A stretch of DNA of 64,000 nucleotides from Halobellus sp. LT62 (GCF_037031285.1 NZ_JAYEZO010000002.1:372001-436000); one strand, 5' to 3'. Positions 20,382 to 29,655 are shown, counted from the first letter of the stretch. Made by a program: numbers and translations. The notes: generated by a model not told the origin, from the sequence alone.

Positions 20382-21311
20382 GTGCTTTCCGAACTGTTGG
20401 CCCCGGCGCTCGCGGGGGTGGGTCAGCTCGTCCCGCCCGGACCGTTCGAGGGGATCGTCACCGAGCCGTACGCCGACCTCGCTCGCGGCGTGCTCGGGTT
20501 CGCCGTCGCCGCGGCGGTGACGTACTCGCTGGGCCGGATCGTCGCCGTTCCGCTCATCGTTCGCGTCGTGGCCGCGCGAAACCGGAACAACCCGACGATC
20601 ACGTCGGCGACGCGGACGTACGTTCACGTGCTCGTGCTCGTGCTCGCGGGGCTCGTCGGCATCGCGGGGGCAGGGCTGTGGTCGCTCCTGACGAATCTCT
20701 CGATCGTCATCGCCGCGCTGACGCTGGTCGTCGGCGCGGCGAGTCAGGACGTCGTCGGCTCGCTCACGAGCGGGCTGTTTCTGGTCTCTGATCCGGATTT
20801 CAACGTCGGCGACTGGATCGCTTGGCCGGGCGGCGAGGGGTTCGTCGAGGAGATCGACTTCCGCGTGACGAGAGTCCGAACGCTGAACAACGAGACGATC
20901 ACCGTGCCGAACACCGAACTGACCGCGAACGCGCTCACGCGACCGTACGGGCGCGACCGATACCGCGCCGTCGAGAGCTTCGAAATCGGCTACGACGACG
21001 ACATCGAACTGGCGCTTCGCGAACTCGTCGAGGTCGCTCGCGACGACGACCGCGTGCTGGCGGATCCGAGTCCGACTGCGACGCTCGAGGAGTTGGGACC
21101 GGGCTCGGTCCGGATTCGCGCGGAGTTCTGGATCGACGACCCGATGGACGCGGACTTGGTGACGCTCAGATCGGACTTCCGCCGGCGCGTGAAAGCCAGA
21201 TTCGACGAGATCGACGTGACGCTCGGGCCGCCGGCCGGGCGCGAACTCAGCGGGTCGGTCTCCGTCGACGTCGAGAAGCGGAGTGCGACCGACGAGCGCG
21301 ACGAACGGTGA
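20382..21311 (+). CDS. mscS: Small-conductance mechanosensitive ion channel (MscS family)
   Basis: A 309-residue channel for release of solutes on hypo-osmotic shock. Three membrane helices lie at about 27-50, 70-95 and 100-125. The pore-lining third helix (VVGAASQDVVGSLTSGLF) is followed by the MscS beta domain (DPDFNVGDWIAWPGGEGFVEEI ... TVPNTEL). A soluble alpha-beta C-terminal domain follows. The start is a GTG at 20382, with no ATG close by. It sits between nusA and rpsL, interrupting the classical str cluster. It is likely to have its own promoter downstream of the nusA hairpin. Confidence 0.88.
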   Translation: MLSELLAPALAGVGQLVPPGPFEGIVTEPYADLARGVLGFAVAAAVTYSLGRIVAVPLIVRVVAARNRNNPTITSATRTYVHVLVLVLAGLVGIAGAGLWSLLTNLSIVIAALTLVVGAASQDVVGSLTSGLFLVSDPDFNVGDWIAWPGGEGFVEEIDFRVTRVRTLNNETITVPNTELTANALTRPYGRDRYRAVESFEIGYDDDIELALRELVEVARDDDRVLADPSPTATLEELGPGSVRIRAEFWIDDPMDADLVTLRSDFRRRVKARFDEIDVTLGPPAGRELSGSVSVDVEKRSATDERDER

Positions 21312-21459
21312 ACGGGGGCGAAACGACCGGCTCTCAGCGCCGTTCGGGGGCTCTCCTTCGTCGAGCGGGCGTATCCCAAATCGAAACGACGGCCTCAGAT
21401 CCGTCCTTAGGGGGCGCTAATCCGACCTGCGCCCGTTTCGTCGGGTCAGAAAAGGGAGG

Positions 21460-21467
21460 CTTAAGTA
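21460..21467 (+). promoter_or_regulatory. Probable TATA box of rpsL-rpsG
   Basis: The sequence cttaagta is centred 29 nt before the rpsL ATG. This suggests a leaderless or near-leaderless mRNA and a promoter separate from the polymerase operon. Confidence 0.6.
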
Positions 21468-21492
21468 GCTCCGTGGGGAAATTCGGGTCACT

Positions 21493-21921
21493 ATGGCGAA
21501 CGGCAAATACGCCGCGCGGAAACTCAAGCAGGACCGGCAGAAGCGACGCTGGTCCGACTCGGAGTACGCGCGACGCGAGCGCGGTCTCGGCGCAAAGTCC
21601 GACCCGCTCGAGGGTGCCCCGCAGGGTCGCGGGATCGTCCTCGAGAAGGTCGGTATCGAAGCGAAGCAGCCCAACTCGGCCATCCGAAAGTGCGTCCGGG
21701 TGCAGCTCATCAAGAACGGGAAGCAGGTCACCGCGTTCTGTCCCGGCGACGGCGCGATCTCCTTCATCGACGAGCACGACGAGGTCACGATCTCGGGGAT
21801 CGGCGGCGCGAAGGGTCGCGCGATGGGCGACCTCTCCGGCGTGAACTACAAAGTCGAGAAGGTCAACGGCGTCTCGATGATCGAACTGGTCCGCGGTAAC
21901 GCAGAGAAACCGGTGCGCTAA
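21493..21921 (+). CDS. rpsL: 30S ribosomal protein S12
   Basis: A 142-residue uS12 of the decoding centre. Motifs are [21 protein letters not shown] (here [12 protein letters not shown] and VQLIKNGKQ) and the EKVNGVSM end. It carries the archaeal/eukaryal N-terminal extension [15 protein letters not shown]. The stop is followed one base later by the rps7 ATG, so the two are co-translated. This is the first gene of the str-type unit. Confidence 0.97.
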   Translation: MANGKYAARKLKQDRQKRRWSDSEYARRERGLGAKSDPLEGAPQGRGIVLEKVGIEAKQPNSAIRKCVRVQLIKNGKQVTAFCPGDGAISFIDEHDEVTISGIGGAKGRAMGDLSGVNYKVEKVNGVSMIELVRGNAEKPVR

Positions 21922-21922
21922 G

Positions 21923-22537
21923 ATGTCCGAAAGCGAAGCCCCCGAACCCGACGCTCCCGCAGACAGCGAAGAGGCCGAGACGAACGCCCAACTGTTCGGC
22001 GTCTGGGACGTCACCGAGATCGAGTACGCTGATCCCTCGACGGAGCGCTACATCAACGTCACGCCCATCGCGCACACGATGGGTCGTCACGCCGGAAAGC
22101 AGTTCCAGAAGTCCGAAATCAGCATCGTCGAGCGTCTCGTCAATCGGCTGATGCAGACCGAGGAGAACACGGGCCACAAGCAGAAGACGATGAAGATCGT
22201 CAAGGAGGCCTTCGAGATCGTCCACGAGCGCACCGAGGAGAACCCGGTGCAGGTGCTCGTCCGCGCGGTCGAGAACGCCGCCCCCCGAGAGGAGACCGTC
22301 CGCCTGAAGTACGGCGGCATCTCCGTCCCGCAGGCCGTCGACGTCGCGCCGCAGCGTCGCGTTGACCAAGCGCTGAAATTCATCGCCGAGGGGACCCAGC
22401 GCGGCTCCTACAAGAAGCCCCAGAGCGCCGCTGAAGCGCTCTCGCAGGTGCTCATCGGCGCGGCCGACTACGACGTTCAGTCGTACGCCATCGGCCAGAA
22501 AGAAGAGTCCGAGCGCGTCGCCGAAGCGGCCCGGTAG
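21923..22537 (+). CDS. rpsG: 30S ribosomal protein S7
   Basis: A 204-residue uS7, which initiates assembly of the 30S head. Landmarks: YINVTPIAHTMGRHAGKQF, NPVQVLVRAVENAAPREE, KYGGISVPQAVDVAPQRRVD and the KEESERVAEAAR C-terminus. The first 30 residues are an acidic haloarchaeal extension. It lies one base after rpsL. EF-2 would normally follow, but here a cold-shock gene and DUF5781 are inserted first. Confidence 0.97.
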   Translation: MSESEAPEPDAPADSEEAETNAQLFGVWDVTEIEYADPSTERYINVTPIAHTMGRHAGKQFQKSEISIVERLVNRLMQTEENTGHKQKTMKIVKEAFEIVHERTEENPVQVLVRAVENAAPREETVRLKYGGISVPQAVDVAPQRRVDQALKFIAEGTQRGSYKKPQSAAEALSQVLIGAADYDVQSYAIGQKEESERVAEAAR

Positions 22538-22835
22538 ACCGTTCGACCGACTCTCGTCTCTACTCGGATTTCGTTTTCTGCGTCGGCAACGCAGCGACTG
22601 CAACACGGTACGACGGTTCTGTTGTAACTTCTCGTTCGGACGGACTCGGTCGTGAAACTGTCGTTCTGTAGCTGTGCGAATGTATCTCGTAGCGTTTGCA
22701 ACTGATCGCTCGTCCGATCGCACGACTGCGTGCGATCGAGTGAAGGCTTGCAAACGCTACGATCGTAGCACGGGGAGTCGTGGTACCTCGACCCTCGCAA
22801 GGGTTATCCCTCACTCAACCCTCCGTTTGGTTGTA
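22538..22835. other. 298-bp spacer with a palindromic element and the cspA promoter
   Basis: The distal part (22560-22687) has no gene and only scattered short inverted repeats. The proximal part carries the palindromic element at 22688-22761. It also has a TATA-like ggttatcc at 22802-22809, 30 nt before the cold-shock gene, consistent with a leaderless transcript. Confidence 0.5.
22688..22761. repeat. TTTGCAA nested palindrome, copy 1
   Basis: The outer arms are cgtagcgtttgcaa and ttgcaaacgctacg, with one extra base pair context on each side. The inner arms are cgatcgcacg and cgtgcgatcg around a 4-nt actg loop. It ends 75 bp before the cold-shock gene. It belongs to the family with copies at 24076, 32582 (partial), 32951 and 49903. 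Confidence 0.8.
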
Positions 22836-23042
22836 ATGGCAAACGGTAAGGTTGATTTCTTCAACGACACAGGCGGCTACGGTTTCATTTCGACTGACGA
22901 CGGCGACCTCGACGACGACGAAGACGTGTTCTTCCACATGGAAGATGTCGGCGGCGAAGACCTCACGGAAGGTACTGAGGTCGAGTTCGACATCGAGTCC
23001 TCGCCCAAGGGGCCTCGCGCGACGAACGTCGTCCGGCAGTAA
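22836..23042 (+). CDS. cspA: Cold-shock domain protein
   Basis: A 68-residue CspA-type OB-fold protein that binds single-stranded nucleic acid and acts as an RNA chaperone. It contains the RNP1 motif GYGFIS and an RNP2-like DVFFHMED, and it ends PKGPRATNVV as in the family. An acidic loop DDGDLDDDED between the motifs is a haloarchaeal feature. The start is at MANGKVDFFND. The gene has its own TATA box and a terminator-like hairpin, so it is monocistronic. Confidence 0.93.
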   Translation: MANGKVDFFNDTGGYGFISTDDGDLDDDEDVFFHMEDVGGEDLTEGTEVEFDIESSPKGPRATNVVRQ

Positions 23043-23053
23043 CACCGAGACAC

Positions 23054-23091
23054 CTGTCGCTCACAGCGACAGACGACACTCTCGATTTTTT
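23054..23091 (+). terminator. Hairpin plus T tract after cspA
   Basis: The stem ctgtcgc/gcgacag (23054-23060 and 23066-23072) is followed by a run of six T at 23086-23091. The T run alone is a plausible archaeal termination signal for the cold-shock transcript. Confidence 0.55.
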
Positions 23092-23237
23092 AGACGATTA
23101 CGCGTTCGAGCTGACGCTATCTGTACATCTGTACTGAGCGATTGATACTGTAAAATTATCAACAGCCCCCGGTTTCAACTGAAGCGGTACGACAGCGTTC
23201 GATCCGTCGACCGCAATACGATACGACAGCGACTGGT

Positions 23238-24002
23238 TCAGTCCGCGGCGACGTCGCCGCCGGATTCGCCGACGACGTACGCCCGCGTGGCGTCGACGAG
23301 CGCCTTCCGATACTCGCTGTCGGTGGGGTCGTCACCGAGCGAGCGGAAGCGCCGCTTGAACGCGTCGAGGTCGATGTCCGGGGCGTCGTCGGCGGCGGCG
23401 TGGGCCAGATCGTAGATGCGGTGGTCGCGGTCGACGACGTCGTGCCGCTCGACGAGGCCGAGCGCGAAGGCGGCGTTGACGGCCGTAATCTCGGGATCGG
23501 ATCCGGCGGTGACGCGTCTGGAGTCGGGCCACGGTGCGGGCTCCGAGCGCGCCGCGACCGCCCGCGCGAGTTCGGATTCGAGGAAGGCGATCAGCTTCGC
23601 GGGCGGCGTCACGGCGAGGGTGATGTCGTCGGCGTAGATGTCCTTCATGTGGTTCGCGATCTGATAGCAGTGCGCGACTTTCCGTCGCTCGACCGACTCG
23701 CCGGACAGCGCCAGAAAGAGCGCCTCCTCGGTCTGGAGGTGATGGGAGACGTGCCCCTCCTCGTTCCTGGCCATATGGGCGAGCTCGTGGACGATCAGCT
23801 CGCGGGCCATCGCGCTCGTCGCCGCCTGTCGGGAGATGTTCAGGACGTGGTAGCCCTCGTAGTGGGCCGCCCACGTCCGCTCGTCGGGATCCGTTCGAAC
23901 GTCGACGTACACCGGCAGATCGAGGTCGCACTCGGTCTCGAAGATGTCGGCCGCGCCGAGAAACGGGCCGGCCGGGACGTCGCCGCGCACTCGCAAGTCC
24001 AT
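23238..24002 (-). CDS. DUF5781 family protein with HExxH motif
   Basis: A 254-residue protein that matches the haloarchaeal DUF5781 pattern (HVLNISRQAATSAMARELI, KVAHCYQIANHMKDIYADDI). The start is at MDLRVRGDVPAGPF, because homologues begin with this segment. A longer in-frame start at 24032 is less likely. The sequence HELAHMARNEEGHVSHH contains HExxH with further His downstream, as in zinc metallopeptidases, but I know of no demonstrated activity. No signal peptide or membrane helix is seen. It converges on cspA, and a palindromic element lies upstream of it. Confidence 0.8.
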   Translation of the reverse strand: MDLRVRGDVPAGPFLGAADIFETECDLDLPVYVDVRTDPDERTWAAHYEGYHVLNISRQAATSAMARELIVHELAHMARNEEGHVSHHLQTEEALFLALSGESVERRKVAHCYQIANHMKDIYADDITLAVTPPAKLIAFLESELARAVAARSEPAPWPDSRRVTAGSDPEITAVNAAFALGLVERHDVVDRDHRIYDLAHAAADDAPDIDLDAFKRRFRSLGDDPTDSEYRKALVDATRAYVVGESGGDVAAD

Positions 24003-24075
24003 GCGTACCGTTCGCACGTGATCACCGAACAAGACTCTTGCCCCCGTTGGAGGCGGTTCTCGTGAGTTTGCTATA

Positions 24076-24142
24076 GTAACGTTTGCAACTGATTACTCAT
24101 CTGACCGCGTGCGACGGATGAGCGGTCAGTTACAAACGCTAC
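24076..24142. repeat. TTTGCAA nested palindrome, copy 2
   Basis: The outer arms are gtaacgtttgcaactga and tcagttacaaacgctac, with mismatches. The inner part (ctgaccgcgtgcgacggatgagcgg) has diverged from the cgatcgcacg core seen in the other copies. It is 125 bp upstream of the EF-2 gene, in the divergent spacer with DUF5781. Confidence 0.7.
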
Positions 24143-24267
24143 ATACGGGGCGTGTCTCACCGCCGTGGTAATCCGAAGCATACCTGCGCAGCGACCGCCG
24201 TAGCGGGCGATTTCGCCATCGACAAAACACTACCCTTTTGACCCTCCTGCCGGTACTGGCTCGTATA

Positions 24268-26457
24268 ATGGGCCGACGAAAGAAGATCGTACAAGAGTGT
24301 GAGCAACTGATGGACAAACCGGAGCAGATCCGGAACATCGCCATCGCGGCTCACGTCGATCACGGGAAGACGACGCTGACGGACAACCTCCTCGCGGGGG
24401 CGGGTATGATCGCCGACGAGGGCGAGGCGACCCGTCTGATGATGGACACCGAAGAGGACGAGCAGGAGCGCGGGATCACCATCGACGCGGCTAACGTTTC
24501 GATGACCCACGAGTACGAGGACAAAAACCACCTCATCAACCTCATCGACACGCCCGGCCACGTCGACTTCGGTGGCGACGTGACCCGCGCGATGCGCGCC
24601 GTCGACGGTGCGCTCGTCGTCGTCGACGCCGTCGAGGGCGCGATGCCGCAGACCGAGACGGTCGTTCGGCAGGCGCTGCGGGAGGGCGTCAAGCCCGCGC
24701 TGTTCATCAACAAGGTCGACCGACTCATCTCCGAACTCCAAGAGGGTCCCGAGGAGATGCAAGAGCGGCTGATGGACGTCATCGGAGACGTCAACGAACT
24801 CATCCGCGGGATGACCGAGGATCGAGACGACATCGACGACTGGACGGTCTCCGTCGAGGGCGGCACCGTCGCGTTCGGATCCGCCCTCTACAAGTGGGGC
24901 GTCTCCGCGCCGTCGATGGTCCGCACGGGCATCGGCTTCCCCGAGATCATCGAGATGGAGCGCAACGACCAGCGGCTCGAACTCCACGAGCAGACGCCGC
25001 TGTCGGACGTCGTGCTCGATATGGTCGCCGAGCACTTCCCGAACCCGCTCGACGCCCAGCCCCGCCGTATCCCGCGCGTCTGGCGCGGCGACGACGAGTC
25101 CGAGCTCGCGCGCCAGATGCGCGAGGTCGACGACGACGGCGAGGTCGTCTTCATGGTGACGGACATCTCGATGGACCCCCACGCGGGCGAGATCGCCACC
25201 GGGCGACTGTTCAGCGGGACGATCAAGCAGGGCCAAGAGCTGTACGTCTCCGGGACGGCCGGAAAGAACCGCGTGCAGTCGGTCGGGATCTTCATGGGCG
25301 GCGAGCGCGAGGAGCTCGACCGCGGCGTCCCCGCCGGGAACATCGCGGCCGTCACTGGCCTTCGTGACGCCATCGCCGGTTCGACCGTCTCCTCCGTGGA
25401 GATGACGCCGTTCGAGTCGATCGAGCACATCTCCGAGCCGGTCATCACGAAGTCCGTCGAGGCGGAGAACATGGACGACCTGCCGAAGCTCATCGAGACG
25501 CTCCAGCAGGTCGCGAAGGAGGACCCGACGATCCGCGTCGAGATTAACGAGGACACCGGCGAGCACCTGATCAGCGGGCAGGGCGAACTGCACCTCGAGG
25601 TCATCACCCAGCGTATCCAGAAGAATCAGGGGATTCCGGTTCAGACCGGTGAACCGATCGTCGTCTACCGCGAGGCCCCACAGCAGGCCTCCCGCGAGGT
25701 CGAGGGTGTCTCGCCGAACCGCCACAACAAGTTCTACATCACCGTCGAACCCCTCTCGGAGGATATCGTCGACGCGATCAAGCTCGGCGAGGTCTCGATG
25801 GATATGCCCGAACTGGAGCGCCGCGAGGCGCTGCAGGAGGCCGGGATGGACAAAGACACCTCCCAAGAGGTCGAGCACATCCACGGCACCAACATCCTCA
25901 TCGACGACACGAAGGGTATCCAGCACCTCAACGAGACGATGGAGCTCGTCATCGAGGGTCTCGACGAGGCGCTCGACGACGGTCCGCTGGCCAACGAGCC
26001 AGTGCAGGGGGCGCTGCTCCGCCTGCACGACGCGAAGCTCCACGAGGACACCATCCACCGCGGTCCGGCGCAGGTTATTCCTGCAGTTCGGGACGCCGTT
26101 CACCGCGCGCTCATCGACGCCGACATCAAGCTGCTCGAACCCATCCAGAACGTCCGCATCGACGTTCCGTCCGAACACATGGGTTCGGCGTCCGGCGAGA
26201 TTCAGGGTCGTCGCGGCCGCGTCGACGACATGTTCCAAGAGGGCGACCTGATGGTCATCGAGGGCATCGCGCCCGTCGAAGAGATGATCGGCTTCTCCTC
26301 GGACATCCGCTCGGCGACCGAGGGTCGCGCGTCGTGGAACACCGAGAACGCCGGTTTCCGCGTGCTCGTGGACAACCTCCAGCGCGAGAAGATTATGGAG
26401 ATCCGCGAGCGCAAAGGGATGAAGCTCGAACTCCCGAGCTCGGTCGACCAGTTCTAA
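24268..26457 (+). CDS. fusA: Translation elongation factor EF-2
   Basis: A 729-residue GTPase that drives translocation on the ribosome. Motifs: AHVDHGKTT (P-loop, about residue 27), [13 protein letters not shown] and NKVDR. Near residue 600 is the diphthamide loop TIHRGPAQ, whose His is modified in archaea. The ATG giving [15 protein letters not shown] was chosen, because homologues start MGRRKKI. An in-frame ATG ten codons upstream would add an unrelated hydrophobic stretch. The gene stands alone between the cold-shock/DUF5781 insertion and the histidine kinase. Confidence 0.97.
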   Translation: MGRRKKIVQECEQLMDKPEQIRNIAIAAHVDHGKTTLTDNLLAGAGMIADEGEATRLMMDTEEDEQERGITIDAANVSMTHEYEDKNHLINLIDTPGHVDFGGDVTRAMRAVDGALVVVDAVEGAMPQTETVVRQALREGVKPALFINKVDRLISELQEGPEEMQERLMDVIGDVNELIRGMTEDRDDIDDWTVSVEGGTVAFGSALYKWGVSAPSMVRTGIGFPEIIEMERNDQRLELHEQTPLSDVVLDMVAEHFPNPLDAQPRRIPRVWRGDDESELARQMREVDDDGEVVFMVTDISMDPHAGEIATGRLFSGTIKQGQELYVSGTAGKNRVQSVGIFMGGEREELDRGVPAGNIAAVTGLRDAIAGSTVSSVEMTPFESIEHISEPVITKSVEAENMDDLPKLIETLQQVAKEDPTIRVEINEDTGEHLISGQGELHLEVITQRIQKNQGIPVQTGEPIVVYREAPQQASREVEGVSPNRHNKFYITVEPLSEDIVDAIKLGEVSMDMPELERREALQEAGMDKDTSQEVEHIHGTNILIDDTKGIQHLNETMELVIEGLDEALDDGPLANEPVQGALLRLHDAKLHEDTIHRGPAQVIPAVRDAVHRALIDADIKLLEPIQNVRIDVPSEHMGSASGEIQGRRGRVDDMFQEGDLMVIEGIAPVEEMIGFSSDIRSATEGRASWNTENAGFRVLVDNLQREKIMEIRERKGMKLELPSSVDQF

Positions 26458-26631
26458 CTCGGTCGACGCTCCCGTTCGCACCGACTCCGAAACCTGTCGG
26501 CCCGCCGTTTTGCGGTTCGGTTGTTCCGTTCTGACGGAATCGCCGCGAGTCCCTCGTCTCTCAGCCTGTGATTCTCTGCTCCGATACTGGGGCCAGTACC
26601 TTCAAGCGATCGTCACCCTTGGCTCGCACCT

Positions 26632-27756
26632 ATGCAAACGCAATTACTCTCTCTTCTCGATCGGATCGGCTTCGGATCGCCGCCGGAGTCGGTGCGCTCA
26701 CACGGCGGATCGCCGGTCCGGATCGTCGCCAGTGCCGTCGTTTCGCTGACCGGCCTCGCGCTGTTAGTCCCGAACCTCTTTCCGCTCCTCGAGGGCAGCG
26801 GGGCGTTTGCAGTCGTGCTCGGTCTCCTCGGTGCGGTCGTTTCAGTCGGCCTCGTCGTCGTCGGCGGGCTGTTGTACACCAGCGGGTTCAGCGACACGAA
26901 CGCCGTTCGCATCGCGGCTTGGAACGTCCTCGGTGTCGTCGTCTTGGGAAGCGTGATGTTCGCGCACGCCGTCGCACAGAACCGCCTCTCCGGTGGGATC
27001 GCCCCCTCGATGTTCACCGTCGGCAATCTGCTCGCGATCGGCGCGGCCGCGCACGTCATCATCGGCGTGTACGACGCCCGGCGGGTCCGCGCGGAACAAC
27101 TCGCTCGCGAACGGCGTCGGACGGCGGTGCTGAACCGAGTGCTCAGACATAACCTCCGCAACGAGGCGCAGGTGCTCGCCGGGCATGCCGACATCGTCGC
27201 CGACATCCCCGACGACGCGCAGCTCCGGCGCTCGGCCGGCGTGCTGAAACGCAGCGCCGACACCGTCGGCAGTCTCGCGGAGGGCGCGAAGACGATCACG
27301 CGCGAGCGCGACAGAGCGCCCGACGAATACGAGCCGGCGGATCCGACGGCCGTGTTCGAGGAGGCCGTCGAGCGCGCGCGAGACCGGTATCCTGACGTCG
27401 CGTTCGATTTCGACGCGCCGGACGAGATCGACGCGACAGTCCGCGCCAGCGACGGGCTCCGCACGGCGCTGAACGAGTTGCTCGAAAACGCCGCCGAGCA
27501 CGGCGAATCGCCGGTCGACGCGTCCGTTCGTGTCCTCCCGCAGACGATCGAGCTGTCCGTCACCGACCACGGCGACGGTATCCCCACCCACGAGCGCGAC
27601 GTCGTCGTCGGCGACGCCGACATCACGCAGCTGACGCACGGAAGCGGACTGGGGCTGTGGGTCGCAAAGACCGTAGCTGACACGCACCGCGGTTCGCTGT
27701 CGTTCTCAGACGCACCCGAGTCGACGACGGTCACGCTATCGCTTCCGCGGGCGTAG
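26632..27756 (+). CDS. Membrane sensor histidine kinase
   Basis: A 374-residue kinase. About four membrane helices lie in residues 27-145 with very short loops, so there is no large external sensor domain. The phospho-acceptor helix is LNRVLRHNLRNEAQVLAGHAD (His near residue 170), of the haloarchaeal HxLRNE type. The ATPase domain has NELLENAAEHGE (N box), DHGDGIP (G1) and GSGLGLWV (G2). No receiver or output regulator is next to it, so its partner is unknown. It could sense the membrane state or bind a small ligand. Confidence 0.88.
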   Translation: MQTQLLSLLDRIGFGSPPESVRSHGGSPVRIVASAVVSLTGLALLVPNLFPLLEGSGAFAVVLGLLGAVVSVGLVVVGGLLYTSGFSDTNAVRIAAWNVLGVVVLGSVMFAHAVAQNRLSGGIAPSMFTVGNLLAIGAAAHVIIGVYDARRVRAEQLARERRRTAVLNRVLRHNLRNEAQVLAGHADIVADIPDDAQLRRSAGVLKRSADTVGSLAEGAKTITRERDRAPDEYEPADPTAVFEEAVERARDRYPDVAFDFDAPDEIDATVRASDGLRTALNELLENAAEHGESPVDASVRVLPQTIELSVTDHGDGIPTHERDVVVGDADITQLTHGSGLGLWVAKTVADTHRGSLSFSDAPESTTVTLSLPRA

Positions 27757-27848
27757 GTGCGATCCCGTCACTCTCGGCGTGGCCGCACTTCTCCCGACTG
27801 CACGGTGCCCCGCCTTTTCGTCATCGGCAACGCGTGCCATCGACGAAG

Positions 27849-27858
27849 GCTTATATCG
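27849..27858 (+). promoter_or_regulatory. TATA box of the leader ORF-ACT-hom operon
   Basis: The element gcttatatcg lies 28 nt before the ATG at 27881. The first ATG on the transcript would therefore be that of the 40-codon ORF and not the ACT-domain gene. Confidence 0.65.
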
Positions 27859-27880
27859 GTCCGGCAGTTGACGTTGGAGT

Positions 27881-28003
27881 ATGTGTACGAAATCGATCTC
27901 ACGGTCGCGCTCCCGGCGGACGGGACGGGGCCACCGAGTCGCCGCCTCGCGGATCGAGGGGGTTCGTGAGGAACCGGAGCGCGCGGGAGTGACGTATCTG
28001 TGA
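27881..28003 (+). CDS. 40-residue leaderless ORF overlapping the ACT-domain gene
   Basis: A short ORF with ATG 28-30 nt after a good TATA box. It ends in TGA, which overlaps the GTG start of the next gene by four bases (GTGA). The peptide begins MCTKSISRSRSRRTGR and ends RAGVTYL. It is Arg/Ser-rich and basic, unlike the acidic neighbours. The terminal overlap suggests translational coupling, so it may be a leader peptide or a small protein. I recognise no family. Three Thr codons do not by themselves prove amino-acid attenuation. Confidence 0.4.
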   Translation: MCTKSISRSRSRRTGRGHRVAASRIEGVREEPERAGVTYL

Positions 28004-28608
28004 CCCCCGCACTCGGATCCGACTCTGAGACGGAGCGTGCGGACGACGCGGAGCGGAGCGGGCGATCCCGCGGCGATATCGACGACGCCGACCGCGAGCC
28101 CCAGCCGCACACCATTCGGCTCGAACTCGCGGACGAACCGGGGCAGCTTCTGGCCGCTCTCGAACCGATCTCGGAGAACGGTGGGAACCTGCTGTCGATC
28201 TTCCACGAGCGGGGGAACGTCACCCCGCGGGGTCGAATCCCCGTCGAGGTCGACGTCGAGGCCACGCCGGACCGTTTCGAGGCGATCGTCGCGGCGCTCC
28301 GCGAGGGCGGACTCAACGTCGTGCAGGCGGGCGCGGAACACTACGCCGAGGAGGTCGTCGTGCTCCTCGTCGGCCACCTTGTCGACACCGACCTCTCCGA
28401 TACGCTCCGTCGGGTCGAAGGGAACCCCGCGACCTCGATCGCGGACTTCTCGCTGAACGCGCCCGAGGGTCGTAACGACACCTCGAGCGCGCGCCTGCGC
28501 ATCGCGACACGCGCGGGCGAGACGACGGCGGCGCTGGAACTCGTTCGCGAGATCGCATCGGAGAAGGACCTCCACGTCGTTGAACCGCTCGCGGGAGGTG
28601 CGCTATGA
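28000..28608 (+). CDS. ACT-domain amino-acid-binding regulator adjoining homoserine dehydrogenase
   Basis: A 202-residue protein with two ACT-type halves. The first (about 35-115) begins HTIRLELADEPGQLLAALEPI, a textbook ACT ligand-binding start. The second covers about 115-200. The N-terminal 34 residues are a low-complexity acidic extension. The start is GTG at 28000, because no ATG lies in frame near the domain. Its stop overlaps the hom ATG by 4 bp, so it is most likely an allosteric or feedback partner of homoserine dehydrogenase, which itself lacks an ACT domain here. Confidence 0.85.
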   Translation: MTPALGSDSETERADDAERSGRSRGDIDDADREPQPHTIRLELADEPGQLLAALEPISENGGNLLSIFHERGNVTPRGRIPVEVDVEATPDRFEAIVAALREGGLNVVQAGAEHYAEEVVVLLVGHLVDTDLSDTLRRVEGNPATSIADFSLNAPEGRNDTSSARLRIATRAGETTAALELVREIASEKDLHVVEPLAGGAL

Positions 28609-29564
28609 GCGACGGAAAGCGACTCGCCGTCCTCGGCGCGGGCGCGGTCGGCAGTTCCGTCGTCGACCTCGCCGCCGAGTACGGCCACGAGGTCGTCGCC
28701 TTCGCGGACTCCTCCGCTGCGGTCGTCGACGCCGACGGCATCGACGCCGCGGCGGCGTTAGAGCGGAAGCAGACCGAGGGAACCGTCGGCGACGCCGACC
28801 CCGACGCGGCGCTTGCCGCCGACTACGACGTGCTCGTCGAGGCGACGCCGACGACGCTCGGGGACGCGGAACCCGGATTTTCGCACCTCAAAACGGCGCT
28901 GGAGCGCGACCGACACGTCGTCCTCGCGAACAAGGGGCCGGTCGCAGAGCGATACGGCGACGTCCGCGCACTGGAGCGTGAGAGCGCTGGAAACGTCCGT
29001 TTCGAGGCCACCGTCGGCGGCGCGATTCCGATCATCTCGACGGTCGAGGACCTTTCGCCCTCGCACGTCACCGCCGCCCGCGGCGTGCTCAACGGCACGG
29101 CGAACTTCATCCTCTCGCGGATGGCCGCCGAGGGTATCGACTACGAGCACGTGCTCGCGGAGGCGCAGGACCTCGGCGTCGCGGAGGCGGACCCGACGTT
29201 CGACGTCGAGGGGACCGACGCGGCGCTGAAGTGTGTCATCCTCGCGAACGTACTCTCGGCGGGCGAGCGGGAGTTCACGCTCTCGGACGCCGAAGTCGAG
29301 GGCATTACGAACGTGCCCGGCAGCGCGCTCGAACTCGCCGCAGAAGACGGACGGACGATCAGACTGGTCGGCGAGGCGACCCGCGACGGTATTCGGGTCG
29401 GGCCGCGACTCATCCCGCAGAACGCCGCGCTCGCGGTGACCGGGACGCGCAACATCGCGCAGTTGGAGACGACGAACGCGGGACAACTGAACCTCAGCGG
29501 TCGCGGTGCGGGCGGTCCTGAGACGGCCTCGGCGGTTCTCGGCGACGTGGGACGGCTCGATTAG
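28605..29564 (+). CDS. hom: Homoserine dehydrogenase
   Basis: A 319-residue enzyme that reduces aspartate semialdehyde to homoserine, the branch point to threonine and methionine. The Rossmann start is LAVLGAGAVGSSVVDLA. LANKGPVA and FEATVGGAIPIIS precede GTANFILSRM and DVEGTDAALKCVILAN, all diagnostic of the family. It is short and lacks the C-terminal ACT domain of bacterial forms. The ACT function is supplied by the preceding overlapping gene. A T5 tract (about 29582-29586) follows the stop and could end transcription. Confidence 0.95.
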   Translation: MSDGKRLAVLGAGAVGSSVVDLAAEYGHEVVAFADSSAAVVDADGIDAAAALERKQTEGTVGDADPDAALAADYDVLVEATPTTLGDAEPGFSHLKTALERDRHVVLANKGPVAERYGDVRALERESAGNVRFEATVGGAIPIISTVEDLSPSHVTAARGVLNGTANFILSRMAAEGIDYEHVLAEAQDLGVAEADPTFDVEGTDAALKCVILANVLSAGEREFTLSDAEVEGITNVPGSALELAAEDGRTIRLVGEATRDGIRVGPRLIPQNAALAVTGTRNIAQLETTNAGQLNLSGRGAGGPETASAVLGDVGRLD

Positions 29565-29655
29565 CGGCGGGGCGGCGGTGATTTTTGCCGTGGATTGCTT
29601 CGATATGCACCGTAATTACTGCCGATTCGACCGTGGTAGATGCTCCCACAAACCG

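Noticed and set aside
22594-22687. Possible degenerate copy of the TTTGCAA palindrome before copy 1
   Set aside because: Only short scattered matches such as gcaac and gttgtaac are seen, with no paired arms.
24157-26481. 774-codon open frame antisense to EF-2
   Set aside because: It is a shadow frame caused by third-position GC. The protein has only Asp/Arg/Leu repeats and EF-2 is certain.
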